A DNA stretch of 38,541 bases from Gammaproteobacteria bacterium (GCA_029880105.1 JAOUPA010000004.1:1-38541), one strand, 5' to 3'; counted from the first letter of the stretch, positions 25,574 to 35,151 are shown. Notes: generated by a model not told the origin, from the letters alone. Numbers and translations: made by a program.

Positions 25574-26437
25574 TTAAACAGCCGCAGCACCACTAACGAT
25601 CTCAGAAATTTCCTGGGTAATCGCTGCCTGTCTAGCCTTGTTGTAAACCGTCTGTAATTCTTTGATCAGTTCGCCTGCATTATCAGTTGCACTCTTCATC
25701 GCCATCATACGTGCAGACATTTCACAGGCAATGTTTTCAACCACAGCACGATAAACCAGTGCTTCGATAAAACGTAACATCAAGCCATCAATAATCGGTT
25801 TTGATTCAGGCTCATATATGTAATCCCAATGATGCTCCAGCTCTTTATCCATAACCCCGCGTACAGGGATCAGCTGTTTAACATCCGGCGACTGTGTCAT
25901 TGTATTAACAAAATCATTGCTAACCAGGTAAAGACGATCAATCTTACCTTCATCATAAGCATCAAGCATGACTTTCACCGCGCCGATCAGCTCATCCATG
26001 CTGGGAGAGTCACCGAGATGACTCGCCTGGGCGACTACGTTGGCCTTAAATCGACTGAAAAAACCAACTGCCTTTTTACCAATAGCGCAGACATCAATTT
26101 CTACATCTTTTGCATCCCACTCGGCCATCTCATTAACAGCTGCCTTGAACATATTGGTGTTCAAGCCACCGCATAGACCACGATCGGTTGAGATAATAAT
26201 GTAACCAACGCGCTTAACAACTTCACGATCACTCAGGTAAGGATGTTTATATTCAGGATGAGCCTGAGATAAATGCGCCAGCACATTGTTGATTTTATCC
26301 GCATAAGGACGAGCGGCAGCCATGCGATCCTGTGCCTTACGCATCTTGCTCGCTGCTACCATTTCCATCGCTTTAGTGATCTTCTGAGTATTTTTGATAC
26401 TGCCGATCTTGGTGCGAATTTCTTTTGCGCCTGCCAT
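25574..26437 (-). CDS. atpG: F1 ATP synthase gamma subunit
   Basis: This 287-residue central-stalk rotor subunit begins MAGAKEIRTKIGSIKNTQKITKAMEMV split over the conserved N-terminal helix. It ends with the conserved C-terminal helix containing MKSATDNAGELI and NKARQAAITQEI. STDRGLCGGLN (about 78-88) is the conserved beta-strand motif. The length equals that of the E. coli subunit. It sits 40 bases after atpA. Confidence 0.97.
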   Translation of the reverse strand: MAGAKEIRTKIGSIKNTQKITKAMEMVAASKMRKAQDRMAAARPYADKINNVLAHLSQAHPEYKHPYLSDREVVKRVGYIIISTDRGLCGGLNTNMFKAAVNEMAEWDAKDVEIDVCAIGKKAVGFFSRFKANVVAQASHLGDSPSMDELIGAVKVMLDAYDEGKIDRLYLVSNDFVNTMTQSPDVKQLIPVRGVMDKELEHHWDYIYEPESKPIIDGLMLRFIEALVYRAVVENIACEMSARMMAMKSATDNAGELIKELQTVYNKARQAAITQEISEIVSGAAAV

Positions 26438-26477
26438 TTAATCTACCTGATTCTGTTATCTGTATTTAACCGTAGAC

Positions 26478-28019
26478 CTAGTACACGCCCTTGGCCTTGA
26501 AATCATCCAGAGCAGCACGCATACCCGCTTCAATTTCATCATTGAAGTCGCCGCTTGCATCAATCTTGGCCAGCAGCTCTGCATTATTGCTTCGGATATG
26601 CGCCAGCATAGCAGCTTCAAATGCGACTACTTTTTTCACATCGACATCATCCATATAGCCTTCATTAGCCATGAATAATGAGAATGCCATCTCTGCCACT
26701 GACATCGGCGAATACTGTGCCTGTTTCATCAACTCGGTTACACGCTCACCGCGAGCCAGCTGTGCACGTGTAGTCTCATCCAGGTCAGAAGCGAACTGTG
26801 CGAATGCAGCCAACTCACGATACTGAGCCAGGGCCAGACGAACACCGCCACCAAGTTTCTTAATGATTTTTGTCTGTGCTGAGCCACCTACACGTGATAC
26901 TGACAGACCTGCATTGATTGCAGGGCGAATACCGGCGTTGAACAGGTCTGATTCAAGGAATATCTGACCATCGGTAATCGAAATTACGTTGGTTGGTACG
27001 AATGCAGATACGTCACCGTCCTGTGTCTCAATAATTGGTAATGCTGTTAATGAGCCAGTCTGTCCTTTAACTTCACCATTGGTAAATTTTTCAACATAGT
27101 CAGCACTAACGCGTGAGGCGCGCTCAAGTAGACGTGAATGCAAATAGAATACGTCACCAGGATACGCTTCACGGCCTGGTGGACGACGTAGCAACAATGA
27201 CACCTGGCGGTAAGCCCATGCCTGCTTGGTCAGGTCATCGAATACAATCAACGCATCCTGTCCGCGGTCACGGAAGTATTCACCCATAGTACAACCTGAA
27301 TACGGTGCAATGTACTGCATAGCTGCAGATTCAGCCGCAGTAGCAGCAACAATGATGGTGTGTTCCATCGCGCCATGTTCTTCCAGTTTACGCACGATGT
27401 TGGCAACCGTTGAAGCCTTCTGGCCTACAGCTACATAAATACATTTAACGCCGGTGTTTGCCTGGTTAATAATGGCATCAATCGCAACCGCAGTTTTACC
27501 TGTCTGGCGGTCACCAATGATCAGCTCACGCTGGCCACGACCTACTGGCACCATCGCGTCGATTGATTTCAAACCAGTCTGTACAGGCTGGTCAACTGAC
27601 TTACGCTCAATTACACCCGGTGCAATTTTTTCAATCGGCGCAGTCTCTTTTGAATCTACAGGACCCTTACCATCGATTGGATTACCCAGCGCGTCAACCA
27701 CACGACCTAGCAGACCTGTACCAATCGGCACCTCTAGAATACGGCCAGTACATTTGGCTTTATCACCTTCTGACAGATGACCGTATGAACCGAGTACCAC
27801 AGCGCCAACTGAATCGCGCTCAAGGTTCAGCGCCATGGCATAGGTGTCGCCAGGCAGCTCGATCATCTCACCCTGCATGGCATCAGCCAGGCCGTGGATA
27901 CGCAGGATGCCGTCATTCAAACTAACCACGGTACCTTCATTACGAGCTTCTACGGAAGAATCAAAGTTCTCGATTCTTGATTTAATAAGTTCACTGATTT
28001 CTGATGGATTCAGCTGCAT
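26478..28019 (-). CDS. atpA: F1 ATP synthase alpha subunit
   Basis: This 513-residue regulatory nucleotide-binding subunit has P-loop GDRQTGKT at 169-176 and the family signature PAINAGLSVSRVGGSAQ with the arginine finger. The N-terminal helix MQLNPSEISELIK binds the delta subunit. Length and motif positions are the same as in E. coli. It starts 12 bases after the atpH stop. Confidence 0.98.
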   Translation of the reverse strand: MQLNPSEISELIKSRIENFDSSVEARNEGTVVSLNDGILRIHGLADAMQGEMIELPGDTYAMALNLERDSVGAVVLGSYGHLSEGDKAKCTGRILEVPIGTGLLGRVVDALGNPIDGKGPVDSKETAPIEKIAPGVIERKSVDQPVQTGLKSIDAMVPVGRGQRELIIGDRQTGKTAVAIDAIINQANTGVKCIYVAVGQKASTVANIVRKLEEHGAMEHTIIVAATAAESAAMQYIAPYSGCTMGEYFRDRGQDALIVFDDLTKQAWAYRQVSLLLRRPPGREAYPGDVFYLHSRLLERASRVSADYVEKFTNGEVKGQTGSLTALPIIETQDGDVSAFVPTNVISITDGQIFLESDLFNAGIRPAINAGLSVSRVGGSAQTKIIKKLGGGVRLALAQYRELAAFAQFASDLDETTRAQLARGERVTELMKQAQYSPMSVAEMAFSLFMANEGYMDDVDVKKVVAFEAAMLAHIRSNNAELLAKIDASGDFNDEIEAGMRAALDDFKAKGVY

Positions 28020-28031
28020 TTCTTTTTCCTC

Positions 28032-28568
28032 TTAACGACCCAATGCCAAAGCCAGCGACGCTAGCTGTGATTTCATTGAGGCATCGATAATAGTATCTCC
28101 GGCTTTAATAACTACACCGCCAATTAATGATTCATCAGTCGAAGTACTGATAGTCACTTCGCGACCCAGTTTTGCTTTTAGCGTACTGGTAATGCTCTCG
28201 GCCTGTTCACTGCTCAATGGGAATGCAGAAACTACTTCAGCATCAATTTTGCCTTCTGCTTCCGCGCGGTAAACCTCAAACTGTTTTGCCACTTCTGGTA
28301 ATGCTTTCAATCGGCCATTTTCTGCCATCAGCTTAACCAGGTTCTGCTGTGTCACACCTAGCTTATCGCCTGCGACTTTCATGATCAGCTCTGCCTTCTG
28401 CTCACTGCCTGCCTGTGGATTATCCAGTACAGCCTTCATAGTGACATCTTCAGCGACAGCACTTAGCAGTGCCAGTGCATTGCTCCAGCTATCTACAGAC
28501 GTAGACTCTGTGGCCTGTTGGTAAACAGCACGCGCATAAGGACGGGCTACTGTGGTGTAATCTGACAT
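28032..28568 (-). CDS. atpH: F1 ATP synthase delta subunit (stator)
   Basis: This 178-residue subunit connects the alpha/beta hexamer to the b subunits. The N-terminal helical domain begins TVARPYARAVYQQA, the family start. The C-terminal half includes GREVTISTSTDESLIGGVVIKAGDTIIDASMKSQL in pieces, which is the delta/OSCP signature region. The length matches E. coli (177). It lies between atpF and atpA with gaps of 11 and 12 bases. Confidence 0.96.
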   Translation of the reverse strand: MSDYTTVARPYARAVYQQATESTSVDSWSNALALLSAVAEDVTMKAVLDNPQAGSEQKAELIMKVAGDKLGVTQQNLVKLMAENGRLKALPEVAKQFEVYRAEAEGKIDAEVVSAFPLSSEQAESITSTLKAKLGREVTISTSTDESLIGGVVIKAGDTIIDASMKSQLASLALALGR

Positions 28569-28579
28569 GATCTAATCGC

Positions 28580-29050
28580 CTAGAGCTGTTCAGCCAGGGC
28601 GCTTAAAGCGCTGGCGTGAGCTTCTGCGTTGACTTCCTTCCTGAGAATTTTCTCAGCACCTGCAACAGCAAGCACTGCTACCTGCTGACGCAGATGTTCA
28701 CGAGCACGATTTATTTCCTGCTCTATCTCAGCGTTGGCGCCAACCTTGATGCGCTCGGCCTCTGATCTGGCATCTTCTTTCGCTTCGTCAACAATCTCGG
28801 AAGCACGTTTCTGTGCCTGCGCGATAATTTCAGATGCCTGACCCTTGGCTTCTTTTAAATGTTCTGCTGCTCTTTTTTCAGCGAGTTCCTGCTCGTGCTG
28901 TCCGCGTTCTGCCGCAGCCAGACCTTCAGAAATCTGCTTCTTACGTTCAGCAAGTGCATTTACCAATGGCGGCCATACGTAGGCATAACAAAACCATACG
29001 AAGACAGCAAAAGTAATCGACTGACCAATCAGCGTTAAATTAATATTCAT
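28580..29050 (-). CDS. atpF: Fo ATP synthase subunit b
   Basis: This 156-residue peripheral-stalk subunit has one N-terminal membrane helix (about 5-25: LTLIGQSITFAVFVWFCYAY). A long charged helix follows (30-156), rich in Ala, Glu and Lys, that dimerises. The length is identical to the E. coli protein. There is a single atpF copy and no b-prime gene, as expected in a gammaproteobacterium. Confidence 0.96.
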   Translation of the reverse strand: MNINLTLIGQSITFAVFVWFCYAYVWPPLVNALAERKKQISEGLAAAERGQHEQELAEKRAAEHLKEAKGQASEIIAQAQKRASEIVDEAKEDARSEAERIKVGANAEIEQEINRAREHLRQQVAVLAVAGAEKILRKEVNAEAHASALSALAEQL

Positions 29051-29075
29051 ACGCTAGTACCGTGTTAGGTCGATC

Positions 29076-29318
29076 TTATGCGCCAGCAACAGCAAAAATA
29101 ACGTAGAACGCTACACCTACTGCGATCATTGGCACCGCGTCAGTCAGACCCATCATCAGGAAGAACTGTCCGCGCAGCAGTGGAATCAGCTCAGGCTGAC
29201 GTGCTGCACCTTCCAGAAAACGGCCACCCAATACACCAATACCGATTGCCGCACCAAGTGCACCCAGACCCATCATAATGGCGCCTGCGATATAAAGCAT
29301 TGCAGTAACTTCAGTCAT
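29076..29318 (-). CDS. atpE: Fo ATP synthase subunit c (rotor ring)
   Basis: This 80-residue hairpin of two membrane helices has the polar loop ARQPEL (39-44) and the ion-carrying carboxylate D60 in GLTDAVPMIAVG. The aspartate and the absence of the Glu-Ser sodium signature point to proton, not sodium, coupling. The first helix carries the glycine/alanine packing motif GALGAAIGIGVLGG. Confidence 0.97.
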   Translation of the reverse strand: MTEVTAMLYIAGAIMMGLGALGAAIGIGVLGGRFLEGAARQPELIPLLRGQFFLMMGLTDAVPMIAVGVAFYVIFAVAGA

Positions 29319-29361
29319 TGTTTTCTCCTAGTAAAATAAATTCGTAATAATTAAAAATTCT

Positions 29362-30309
29362 TTAGTGGTCTTCGCTGGTCTGGTAAGCCAGGTCCATGTA
29401 CACGATGGTCAGTGTCATGAAAATGTAAGCCTGCAAGGTAATGATCAGGATGTGGAATATTGCCCATCCCAATTGCAGGAAGCCACCAAAAGCACCCACG
29501 ACCCAACCGCCACCGTACATTAGCGCGATCAGGATAAAAATCATTTCACCAGCAAACATATTGCCGTAAAGACGTAATGATAACGACAATGGTTTAGCCA
29601 ATAAAGCAACAAACTCTAAGACAAAGTTGATCGGGATAAATACCAACTGCATCACCTTATTCTTCGAGCTGAATGGGTGCAGTGTTAATTCACCAGCAAA
29701 GCCAATAAGCCCTTTCTGCTTAAAGCTGTAATATAGCGTCAACATAAACACAGCCAGCGCCATACCAAACGTTGCGTTGGGGTCGGTTGAAGGAACCACC
29801 TTGAAATAGACGTGATGCGGATCCATGCCAAAGAAGGTGTGGCCAATCCAGCCAGCAGCAGCAGGTATCCAGTCAACGGGGAATAAATCCATAAAGTTGA
29901 TCAGGAACACCCAGACAAATATGGTTAGCGCCATCGGTGCGACGAAAGGATTACGGCCGTTGAATGTGCCTTTTACACTCGAATCAACGAACTCAACAAC
30001 CATCTCAACAAAATTCTGCATACCGCCAGGTACGCCAGAGGTCGCTGTTTTTGCTACTTTATTGAACAGGAACAGGAATAAGATACCGAGGAAGATAGAC
30101 CAGAACATGGTATCAACATTAATAGACATAAAGCCCATGGCTTTAGCCTCGGCACCACAATGTGCCATTTGCCAGCCAGCGTGCGCAACAGCCGGAACCT
30201 CTTCACCACACAGGTGTTTACCAACGGCACTCTCTGGCATATTGCCGTAGGTCATGTTGGTCAAATGATGCTGTATGTATTGTCCAGCGGTCTGGGATTC
30301 ACCCGACAT
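29362..30309 (-). CDS. atpB: Fo ATP synthase subunit a, enlarged N-terminus
   Basis: This 315-residue subunit forms the proton half-channels against the c ring. The essential arginine is R244 in KPLSLSLRLYGNMF, and the C-terminal helix has LQAYIFMTLTIVYM. The E. coli protein has 271 residues. Here the segment between HHLTN (14-18) and INVDT (63-67) is about 20 residues longer and includes C34, C51, H32, H43 and H50. More residues are added near 145-180 (GMDPHHVYFKVVPSTDPNATF in part). In E. coli the N-terminus faces the periplasm, so the extra part would too. It follows atpI by 12 bases. Confidence 0.96.
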   Translation of the reverse strand: MSGESQTAGQYIQHHLTNMTYGNMPESAVGKHLCGEEVPAVAHAGWQMAHCGAEAKAMGFMSINVDTMFWSIFLGILFLFLFNKVAKTATSGVPGGMQNFVEMVVEFVDSSVKGTFNGRNPFVAPMALTIFVWVFLINFMDLFPVDWIPAAAGWIGHTFFGMDPHHVYFKVVPSTDPNATFGMALAVFMLTLYYSFKQKGLIGFAGELTLHPFSSKNKVMQLVFIPINFVLEFVALLAKPLSLSLRLYGNMFAGEMIFILIALMYGGGWVVGAFGGFLQLGWAIFHILIITLQAYIFMTLTIVYMDLAYQTSEDH

Positions 30310-30321
30310 CGTTAGCTCTCT

Positions 30322-30741
30322 TTAATTTTCACGTCGTCTCTTTGGTTGCCTTATTACATCCACAACCGCCGGCGCGATATACACTAAAAAATAAACAGCC
30401 AACAAGGCTGCCCCATTAACAGGTCTGATGAGCACAAACACTGCGATAAACATCGCACCTGTCATAACGATTTTATTAATTTCGGCCCAGTAAAAGGATC
30501 GCAGTTCATCCGCAGCCTGCTTTGTCTCTCGACCAGCAAACACCTTTAATGCAAACCATCCACTCGTTAATGTGGCAATCAGACCACCGGCCAAAGCCGA
30601 ATAGGCCGCCGAGTTACTGACTAATAACAACAAACTCGACACCACTACCGTTAGTATCAGCTGCGGCACCACATAGCCAAGCACACGATTTAGTGAATCT
30701 TTTTTGCAAAAAACACAACCTGTAGTTTTATTTGCAATCAT
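30322..30741 (-). CDS. atpI: ATP synthase protein I
   Basis: This 139-residue membrane protein has four hydrophobic segments (about 20-42, 48-68, 93-108 and 110-128) and a basic tail. AtpI is a small assembly factor thought to help form the c ring. Here it is the first gene of the atp operon, as in E. coli. A CVFC motif at 9-12 precedes the first helix. The family diverges quickly, so position is part of the evidence. Confidence 0.85.
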   Translation of the reverse strand: MIANKTTGCVFCKKDSLNRVLGYVVPQLILTVVVSSLLLLVSNSAAYSALAGGLIATLTSGWFALKVFAGRETKQAADELRSFYWAEINKIVMTGAMFIAVFVLIRPVNGAALLAVYFLVYIAPAVVDVIRQPKRRREN

Positions 30742-30791
30742 CGGGTAGCTGTTATGTAAAACAGCAATAACGCTGGCAACTGAGCGCGCAA

Positions 30792-30820
30792 ATTGTATAG
30801 ATAGTGTACAGCCAAGTCAA
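30792..30820 (-). promoter_or_regulatory. Sigma-70 promoter of the atp operon
   Basis: On the minus strand TTGACT (30820-30815) and TACAAT (30797-30792) are 17 bases apart, each with one mismatch to consensus. Transcription would start near 30785, about 44 bases before the atpI ATG. This is the best promoter upstream of the atp genes. Confidence 0.75.
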
Positions 30821-30863
30821 GATTACCATTTGCTAATAAACCCCTGCCCAGCAACTGTAAACT

Positions 30864-30879
30864 CCTTGTTGTTACAAGG
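30864..30879 (-). terminator. Weak hairpin directly after parB
   Basis: CCTTGT-AACA-ACAAGG (minus strand) starts 2 bases after the parB stop. The stem is only 6 bases and no T-run follows. It could mark the end of the parAB transcript or protect its 3' end; evidence for termination is thin. Confidence 0.3.
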
Positions 30880-30880
30880 T

Positions 30881-31744
30881 TTATTGTATTTTCGACAATA
30901 TACCTTCCAGCTCATCGAGACTGTTATAGCTGATCTCGATCATGCCCTTGCCTTTTGGCTTCTGTTTGATATGAACCACGGCACCCAGGCGCTCAGAAAG
31001 CCTGGTTTCCAGATTGGCAATATCTGGATCCTTTTTCACCCCCTTTGGCTTTGCCGTCGGATTTAAAGTTTTACGTACCAGCTGCTCGGTCTCACGCACC
31101 GATAGCCCCTTGCTAGCAACCTGCCGAGCCAGTGTACTCTGGGCATTTCCAGCCACCCCGAGCAAGGCACGAGCATGTCCCATTTCAATAGAGCGATTAC
31201 TGAGCAGCTCTTTCACATCCGAGTTAAGATCCTGCAGGCGCAATAGGTTACTCACCGACACCCTTGAGCGCCCTACACTATCAGCGATCTCCTGATGCGT
31301 CAGTTCAAATTCACTCATCAGTCGCAGCAGCGCGGTCGATTCTTCCAGTGGATTCAGGTTTTCGCGCTGGATATTCTCAATCAGCGATACCGCAGCCGCA
31401 GTCTGGTCATCAAAATGCTTGATAACTGCAGGCACCTTATCCAGACCTGCAAGCTGCGATGCGCGCCAGCGACGCTCACCCGCCACGATCTCATAACGCC
31501 CGCCTTCAATCGCACGCAAAACAATCGGCTGTACCACGCCCTGGGTACTGATTGAATCTGCCAGCTCCTGCAGCGCCTCTTCATCAAAATAAGTTCGCGG
31601 CTGCCATGGGCCACGCTGCACCAGATCAACATCGATATCTCTCAGCTCATCCCCGTGTTGCGGTGTCGTCATAGCCTCAACGCTTTCACTACCCGCAAGT
31701 AGTGCATTCAAACCCCGGCCCAATCCTCTTTTTTTTGTTGCCAT
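30881..31744 (-). CDS. parB: Chromosome partitioning protein ParB
   Basis: This 287-residue parS-binding CTPase has the N-terminal KKRGLGRGLNALL, the opening of the nucleotide-binding domain (DLVQRGPWQPRTYF), the arginine-rich box GERRWRAS (89-96), a helix-turn-helix (about 155-180, THQEIADSVGRSRVSVSNLLRL) and a C-terminal dimerisation domain. It loads and spreads around parS sites near the origin and works with ParA. It starts 29 bases after the parA stop. No perfect parS (TGTTTCACGTGAAACA) was seen in the window. Confidence 0.96.
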   Translation of the reverse strand: MATKKRGLGRGLNALLAGSESVEAMTTPQHGDELRDIDVDLVQRGPWQPRTYFDEEALQELADSISTQGVVQPIVLRAIEGGRYEIVAGERRWRASQLAGLDKVPAVIKHFDDQTAAAVSLIENIQRENLNPLEESTALLRLMSEFELTHQEIADSVGRSRVSVSNLLRLQDLNSDVKELLSNRSIEMGHARALLGVAGNAQSTLARQVASKGLSVRETEQLVRKTLNPTAKPKGVKKDPDIANLETRLSERLGAVVHIKQKPKGKGMIEISYNSLDELEGILSKIQ

Positions 31745-31773
31745 ATTCTTTTATTTCTTTATTTATACTTTAA

Positions 31774-32565
31774 TTATGAGGCTGCTCTGTTTAGCACGCT
31801 CGGATTTTTTCGGCGCAACATTTCACCGGCCAGCGCCAGGTAGGCCAAGGCGCCACTTGATGTTTTTTCGTATAGCAATGCCGGTAGGCCATGACTGGGC
31901 GCCTCAGCCAGGCGTACGTTTCTTGGCACCACTGTTCGATACACCTTGTCACCGAAGTGCTCTATGAGCTGGTCAGAGACATCTTTCGCCAGCGTATTAC
32001 GTGGGTCGTACATGGTACGCAACAGACCTTCAACCTGTAAATTTGGATTCACCGAGGCACGCACCTGGTTAATCGTATCCATCAGCTGACTCAGACCTTC
32101 GAGCGCATAATACTCACACTGCATCGGAATAATCACCGCATCCGATGCGACCAGCGCGTTTAGTGTCAGCATATTCAGTGCCGGTGGACAGTCGATTAAG
32201 ATATATTCGTAATCATCTTTGATGGAAGCAATTGCGTCTTTCATGCGATTTTCTGCACCATTGGTTCGCATCAGTTCAACTTCGGCTGCAGTCAGGTCGG
32301 CATTCGCCGGTAATAAATGGATACCCACATTTTCAACATTCTGTATGCAGCCACGTGCGTCAATGCCAGAAAGCAGGACATCGCAAAATGTTTCCTTCAG
32401 CGCATGCTTATCCACACCTACGCCCATGGTCGCATTGCCCTGGGGATCGAGATCAATCAGTAGCACCTTGCGCTTGGTCGCCGCCAGTGATGCAGCAAGA
32501 TTAACGCTGGTCGTGGTTTTACCCACACCGCCTTTCTGATTTGCCAGTGATAATACTTGCGTCAT
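31774..32565 (-). CDS. parA: Chromosome partitioning ATPase ParA (Soj)
   Basis: This 263-residue deviant-Walker ATPase has P-loop KGGVGKTT (11-18) with the signature lysine, IDLDPQGNAT (38-47), and ILIDCPPALN for Walker B. It binds DNA in its ATP form and moves ParB-bound origins. It is encoded 14 bases after rsmG, just upstream of parB; this order is typical of chromosomal, not plasmid, par genes. Confidence 0.96.
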   Translation of the reverse strand: MTQVLSLANQKGGVGKTTTSVNLAASLAATKRKVLLIDLDPQGNATMGVGVDKHALKETFCDVLLSGIDARGCIQNVENVGIHLLPANADLTAAEVELMRTNGAENRMKDAIASIKDDYEYILIDCPPALNMLTLNALVASDAVIIPMQCEYYALEGLSQLMDTINQVRASVNPNLQVEGLLRTMYDPRNTLAKDVSDQLIEHFGDKVYRTVVPRNVRLAEAPSHGLPALLYEKTSSGALAYLALAGEMLRRKNPSVLNRAAS

Positions 32566-32579
32566 AATTCAGCCATCAT

Positions 32580-33218
32580 CTATGAAGTAACTTTTGTAAT
32601 TTCCAGCAGATGCCTTTCTGCATCCAGTCCATATATATTTAATGTGTGAGCCCGCTTTAAAACATAACCCGGCTCATTAATTGCTGTATCCAGCTTGCCC
32701 TGCATCACCAGAATCCGCGTTCCGTTTTTGTGCAAATGCGCCGTCGACTCAAGAATCAAACGGGTATCCGCATAGGCGCGGGCAATAACAGCGTCAAAGT
32801 ATAGCGCAGGCTGGTAATCTTCGACACGCTGATTCACCACTTCGACGTTATCTAGCTGCAAAATCATTTTTACCTGCCTGAGGAAACGCGTTTTCTTGCC
32901 ATTGCTGTCAATCAGCACAAATTTTGTCTGTGGGCGGGCGAGAGCGAGTGGAATACCCGGCAGGCCCGCACCACTGCCAACATCAGCGATCAGGCCGTCC
33001 CCTATATAAGGTAGCACCGCCAGGCTATCGAGCAGGTGCTTACTGACCATCTCGACCGGATCACGTACCGCGGTCAAATTGAACGCCTTATTCCACTTAA
33101 CCAGCAACTCAAGGTATTCGATCAGACGGGTAGGGACGGACTCGCGCAGGTCCTCACATGTTTTCAGGCCCATTTTTTCCAGACCAGTTTCGAGCAGCTT
33201 TAATAGACTATCAGACAT
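32580..33218 (-). CDS. rsmG: 16S rRNA (guanine-527 N7)-methyltransferase RsmG
   Basis: This 212-residue S-adenosylmethionine-dependent enzyme has motif I ADVGSGAGLPG (78-88) and motif II FVLIDSNGKKTRFL (about 99-112). The family N-terminus includes YLELLVKWNKAFNLTAVRDP. It methylates G527 of 16S rRNA; loss is known to give low-level streptomycin resistance. The length matches E. coli RsmG (207). It is 28 bases after the mnmG stop. Confidence 0.95.
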   Translation of the reverse strand: MSDSLLKLLETGLEKMGLKTCEDLRESVPTRLIEYLELLVKWNKAFNLTAVRDPVEMVSKHLLDSLAVLPYIGDGLIADVGSGAGLPGIPLALARPQTKFVLIDSNGKKTRFLRQVKMILQLDNVEVVNQRVEDYQPALYFDAVIARAYADTRLILESTAHLHKNGTRILVMQGKLDTAINEPGYVLKRAHTLNIYGLDAERHLLEITKVTS

Positions 33219-33246
33219 AGATTTGGAAAAAAGGGGTAGGGAGCAC

Positions 33247-35151
33247 TCAGGCCTTATTCTTTTTAATATGCACCATCAACAGCGAAATAGCTGCTGGCGT
33301 CATGCCAGGGATACGCCCGGCCTGACCGATGGTTTCGGGGCGATGGTCGCTCAGTTTCTGGGTGAGTTCAGCCGACAGGCCACGCACCTGCTTGTAATCC
33401 ATCACATTGGGAATCCTGGTTTCTTCATGCCTGCGGGTTTTATCGATCTCGGCCTGCTGGCGAGTCAGGTAACCTTCATATTTTGCCTGAACTTCTACCT
33501 GTTCCAGTATTTTATCTGCATGTTCTGGCGATATATCAGCATTTATCTGCGCTTTTCCGATTATTTCAACCAGACTGGCGTAATCAATCTCAGGACGGCG
33601 CAGCAAATCCGCCGCCTTGTAGTCCCGGCTGAATGGCTTACCGGTCAACTTGGCCAGCTCTATACCTTCCTCTGAGCCAGGTTGCACTACTTTCGACGCC
33701 AATCGCTGCTGTTCTCTCTCGATAGCTTCACGTTTTGTACAGAACACAGCCCAGTGCTCGTCGCTGATCAGTCCCATTTCACGCGCAACTGGGGTCAGGC
33801 GCAGATCCGCGTTATCTTCGCGCAGAATCAGGCGGTATTCAGCCCGGCTGGTGAACATACGATATGGCTCCTGCGTACCACGGGTGATCAGATCATCGAC
33901 CAGCACACCGATATAGGCCTGATCGCGCCTTGGTGACCATGGATCTTTGCCCTGAACCTGCAGTCCTGCGTTGATCGCGGCCAGTAGGCCCTGTGCAGCC
34001 GCCTCTTCGTAACCGGTGGTACCATTGATCTGGCCTGCGAAAAACAGACTGTTGATAAATTTCGTCTCCAGCGTTGCCTTCAGGTCGCGCGGGTCAAAAA
34101 AATCATATTCGATGGCATAGCCGGGGCGGGTGATATGGGCATCTTCAAAGCCCTTAATCGAACGCACCAGGGCCAGCTGCATATCGAAGGGCAGGCTGGT
34201 GGAAATGCCGTTTGGGTAAATCTCGTTGGTAGTCAGGCCTTCTGGCTCGATAAATACCTGGTGTGCACCCCTGTCGGCAAAACGCACAACCTTGTCTTCG
34301 ATAGAAGGGCAGTACCGCGGGCCAATACCCTCGATGGTGCCGCTATACATCGGCGAGCGATGCAGACCTTCACGGATAATCTCGTGAGTTCGCTCATTAG
34401 TATGCGTAATGTGGCAATCGACCTGCTGCGGGTGATCGCTAACACTGCCGGTCAATGAAAATACCGGTAACGGGTCATCACCTGGTTGCGCCTGCAAATC
34501 AGAGTAATCGATGCTGCGGCTATCGATGCGTGGCGGCGTACCGGTCTTCAGGCGGGCAACACGAAAGGGCAGATCGCGCAAACGATTCGCCAACGCGATC
34601 GATGGCGGATCACCGGCACGACCGCCTGAATAATTCGACTCACCGATATGAATCAGGCCACCGAGGAAAGTACCCACAGTCAGCACTACCGCCTTCGCAC
34701 TGAACTTCAGGCCCATCTGGGTGACTACGCCGGTAACACGCTCAGCACCATCCACGGTCTCGACAATGAGGTCGTCCACCGCCTGCTGGAAAATCGACAG
34801 GTTACGCTGGTTTTCCAGCGCGGCACGAATTGCCGCCTTATAAAGTAAGCGATCAGCCTGGGCTCGGGTGGCGCGCACCGCCGGGCCCTTGCTGCTATTC
34901 AGGACACGGAACTGGATACCGCCCTTGTCCGCCGCCTTCGCCATTATGCCGCCGAGGGCATCGATCTCCTTGACCAGGTGGCCCTTGCCAATACCACCAA
35001 TCGCCGGATTACAGCTCATCTGACCCAGTGTTTCGATGTTGTGCGTCAATAACAATGTTTTCATACCCATACGCGCAGCCGCCAGCGCGGCCTCGGTACC
35101 GGCATGGCCGCCACCGATTACAATCACATCGAAGGATTCTGTATAAAACAT
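33247..35151 (-). CDS. mnmG: tRNA uridine-34 carboxymethylaminomethyl synthase subunit MnmG (GidA)
   Basis: This 634-residue FAD enzyme works with MnmE to modify the wobble uridine of several tRNAs. The FAD-binding motif is GGGHAGTE (13-20), and NPAIGGIGKGHLVKEIDALGG follows (in part 48-68). RPGYAIEYDFFDPRDL lies in the middle and the C-terminal helical domain ends VRGLSAELTQKLSDHRPETIGQAGRIPG in pieces. The length agrees with E. coli (629). The coding sequence is richer in G+C than the par and msh genes. It heads the mnmG-rsmG-parAB unit and is divergent from soeA. Confidence 0.97.
   Translation of the reverse strand: MFYTESFDVIVIGGGHAGTEAALAAARMGMKTLLLTHNIETLGQMSCNPAIGGIGKGHLVKEIDALGGIMAKAADKGGIQFRVLNSSKGPAVRATRAQADRLLYKAAIRAALENQRNLSIFQQAVDDLIVETVDGAERVTGVVTQMGLKFSAKAVVLTVGTFLGGLIHIGESNYSGGRAGDPPSIALANRLRDLPFRVARLKTGTPPRIDSRSIDYSDLQAQPGDDPLPVFSLTGSVSDHPQQVDCHITHTNERTHEIIREGLHRSPMYSGTIEGIGPRYCPSIEDKVVRFADRGAHQVFIEPEGLTTNEIYPNGISTSLPFDMQLALVRSIKGFEDAHITRPGYAIEYDFFDPRDLKATLETKFINSLFFAGQINGTTGYEEAAAQGLLAAINAGLQVQGKDPWSPRRDQAYIGVLVDDLITRGTQEPYRMFTSRAEYRLILREDNADLRLTPVAREMGLISDEHWAVFCTKREAIEREQQRLASKVVQPGSEEGIELAKLTGKPFSRDYKAADLLRRPEIDYASLVEIIGKAQINADISPEHADKILEQVEVQAKYEGYLTRQQAEIDKTRRHEETRIPNVMDYKQVRGLSAELTQKLSDHRPETIGQAGRIPGMTPAAISLLMVHIKKNKA

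Noticed and set aside
32408..32416. Perfect DnaA box TTATCCACA
   Set aside because: It is a single copy inside the parA coding sequence, without other boxes or an AT-rich unwinding region nearby; most likely chance.
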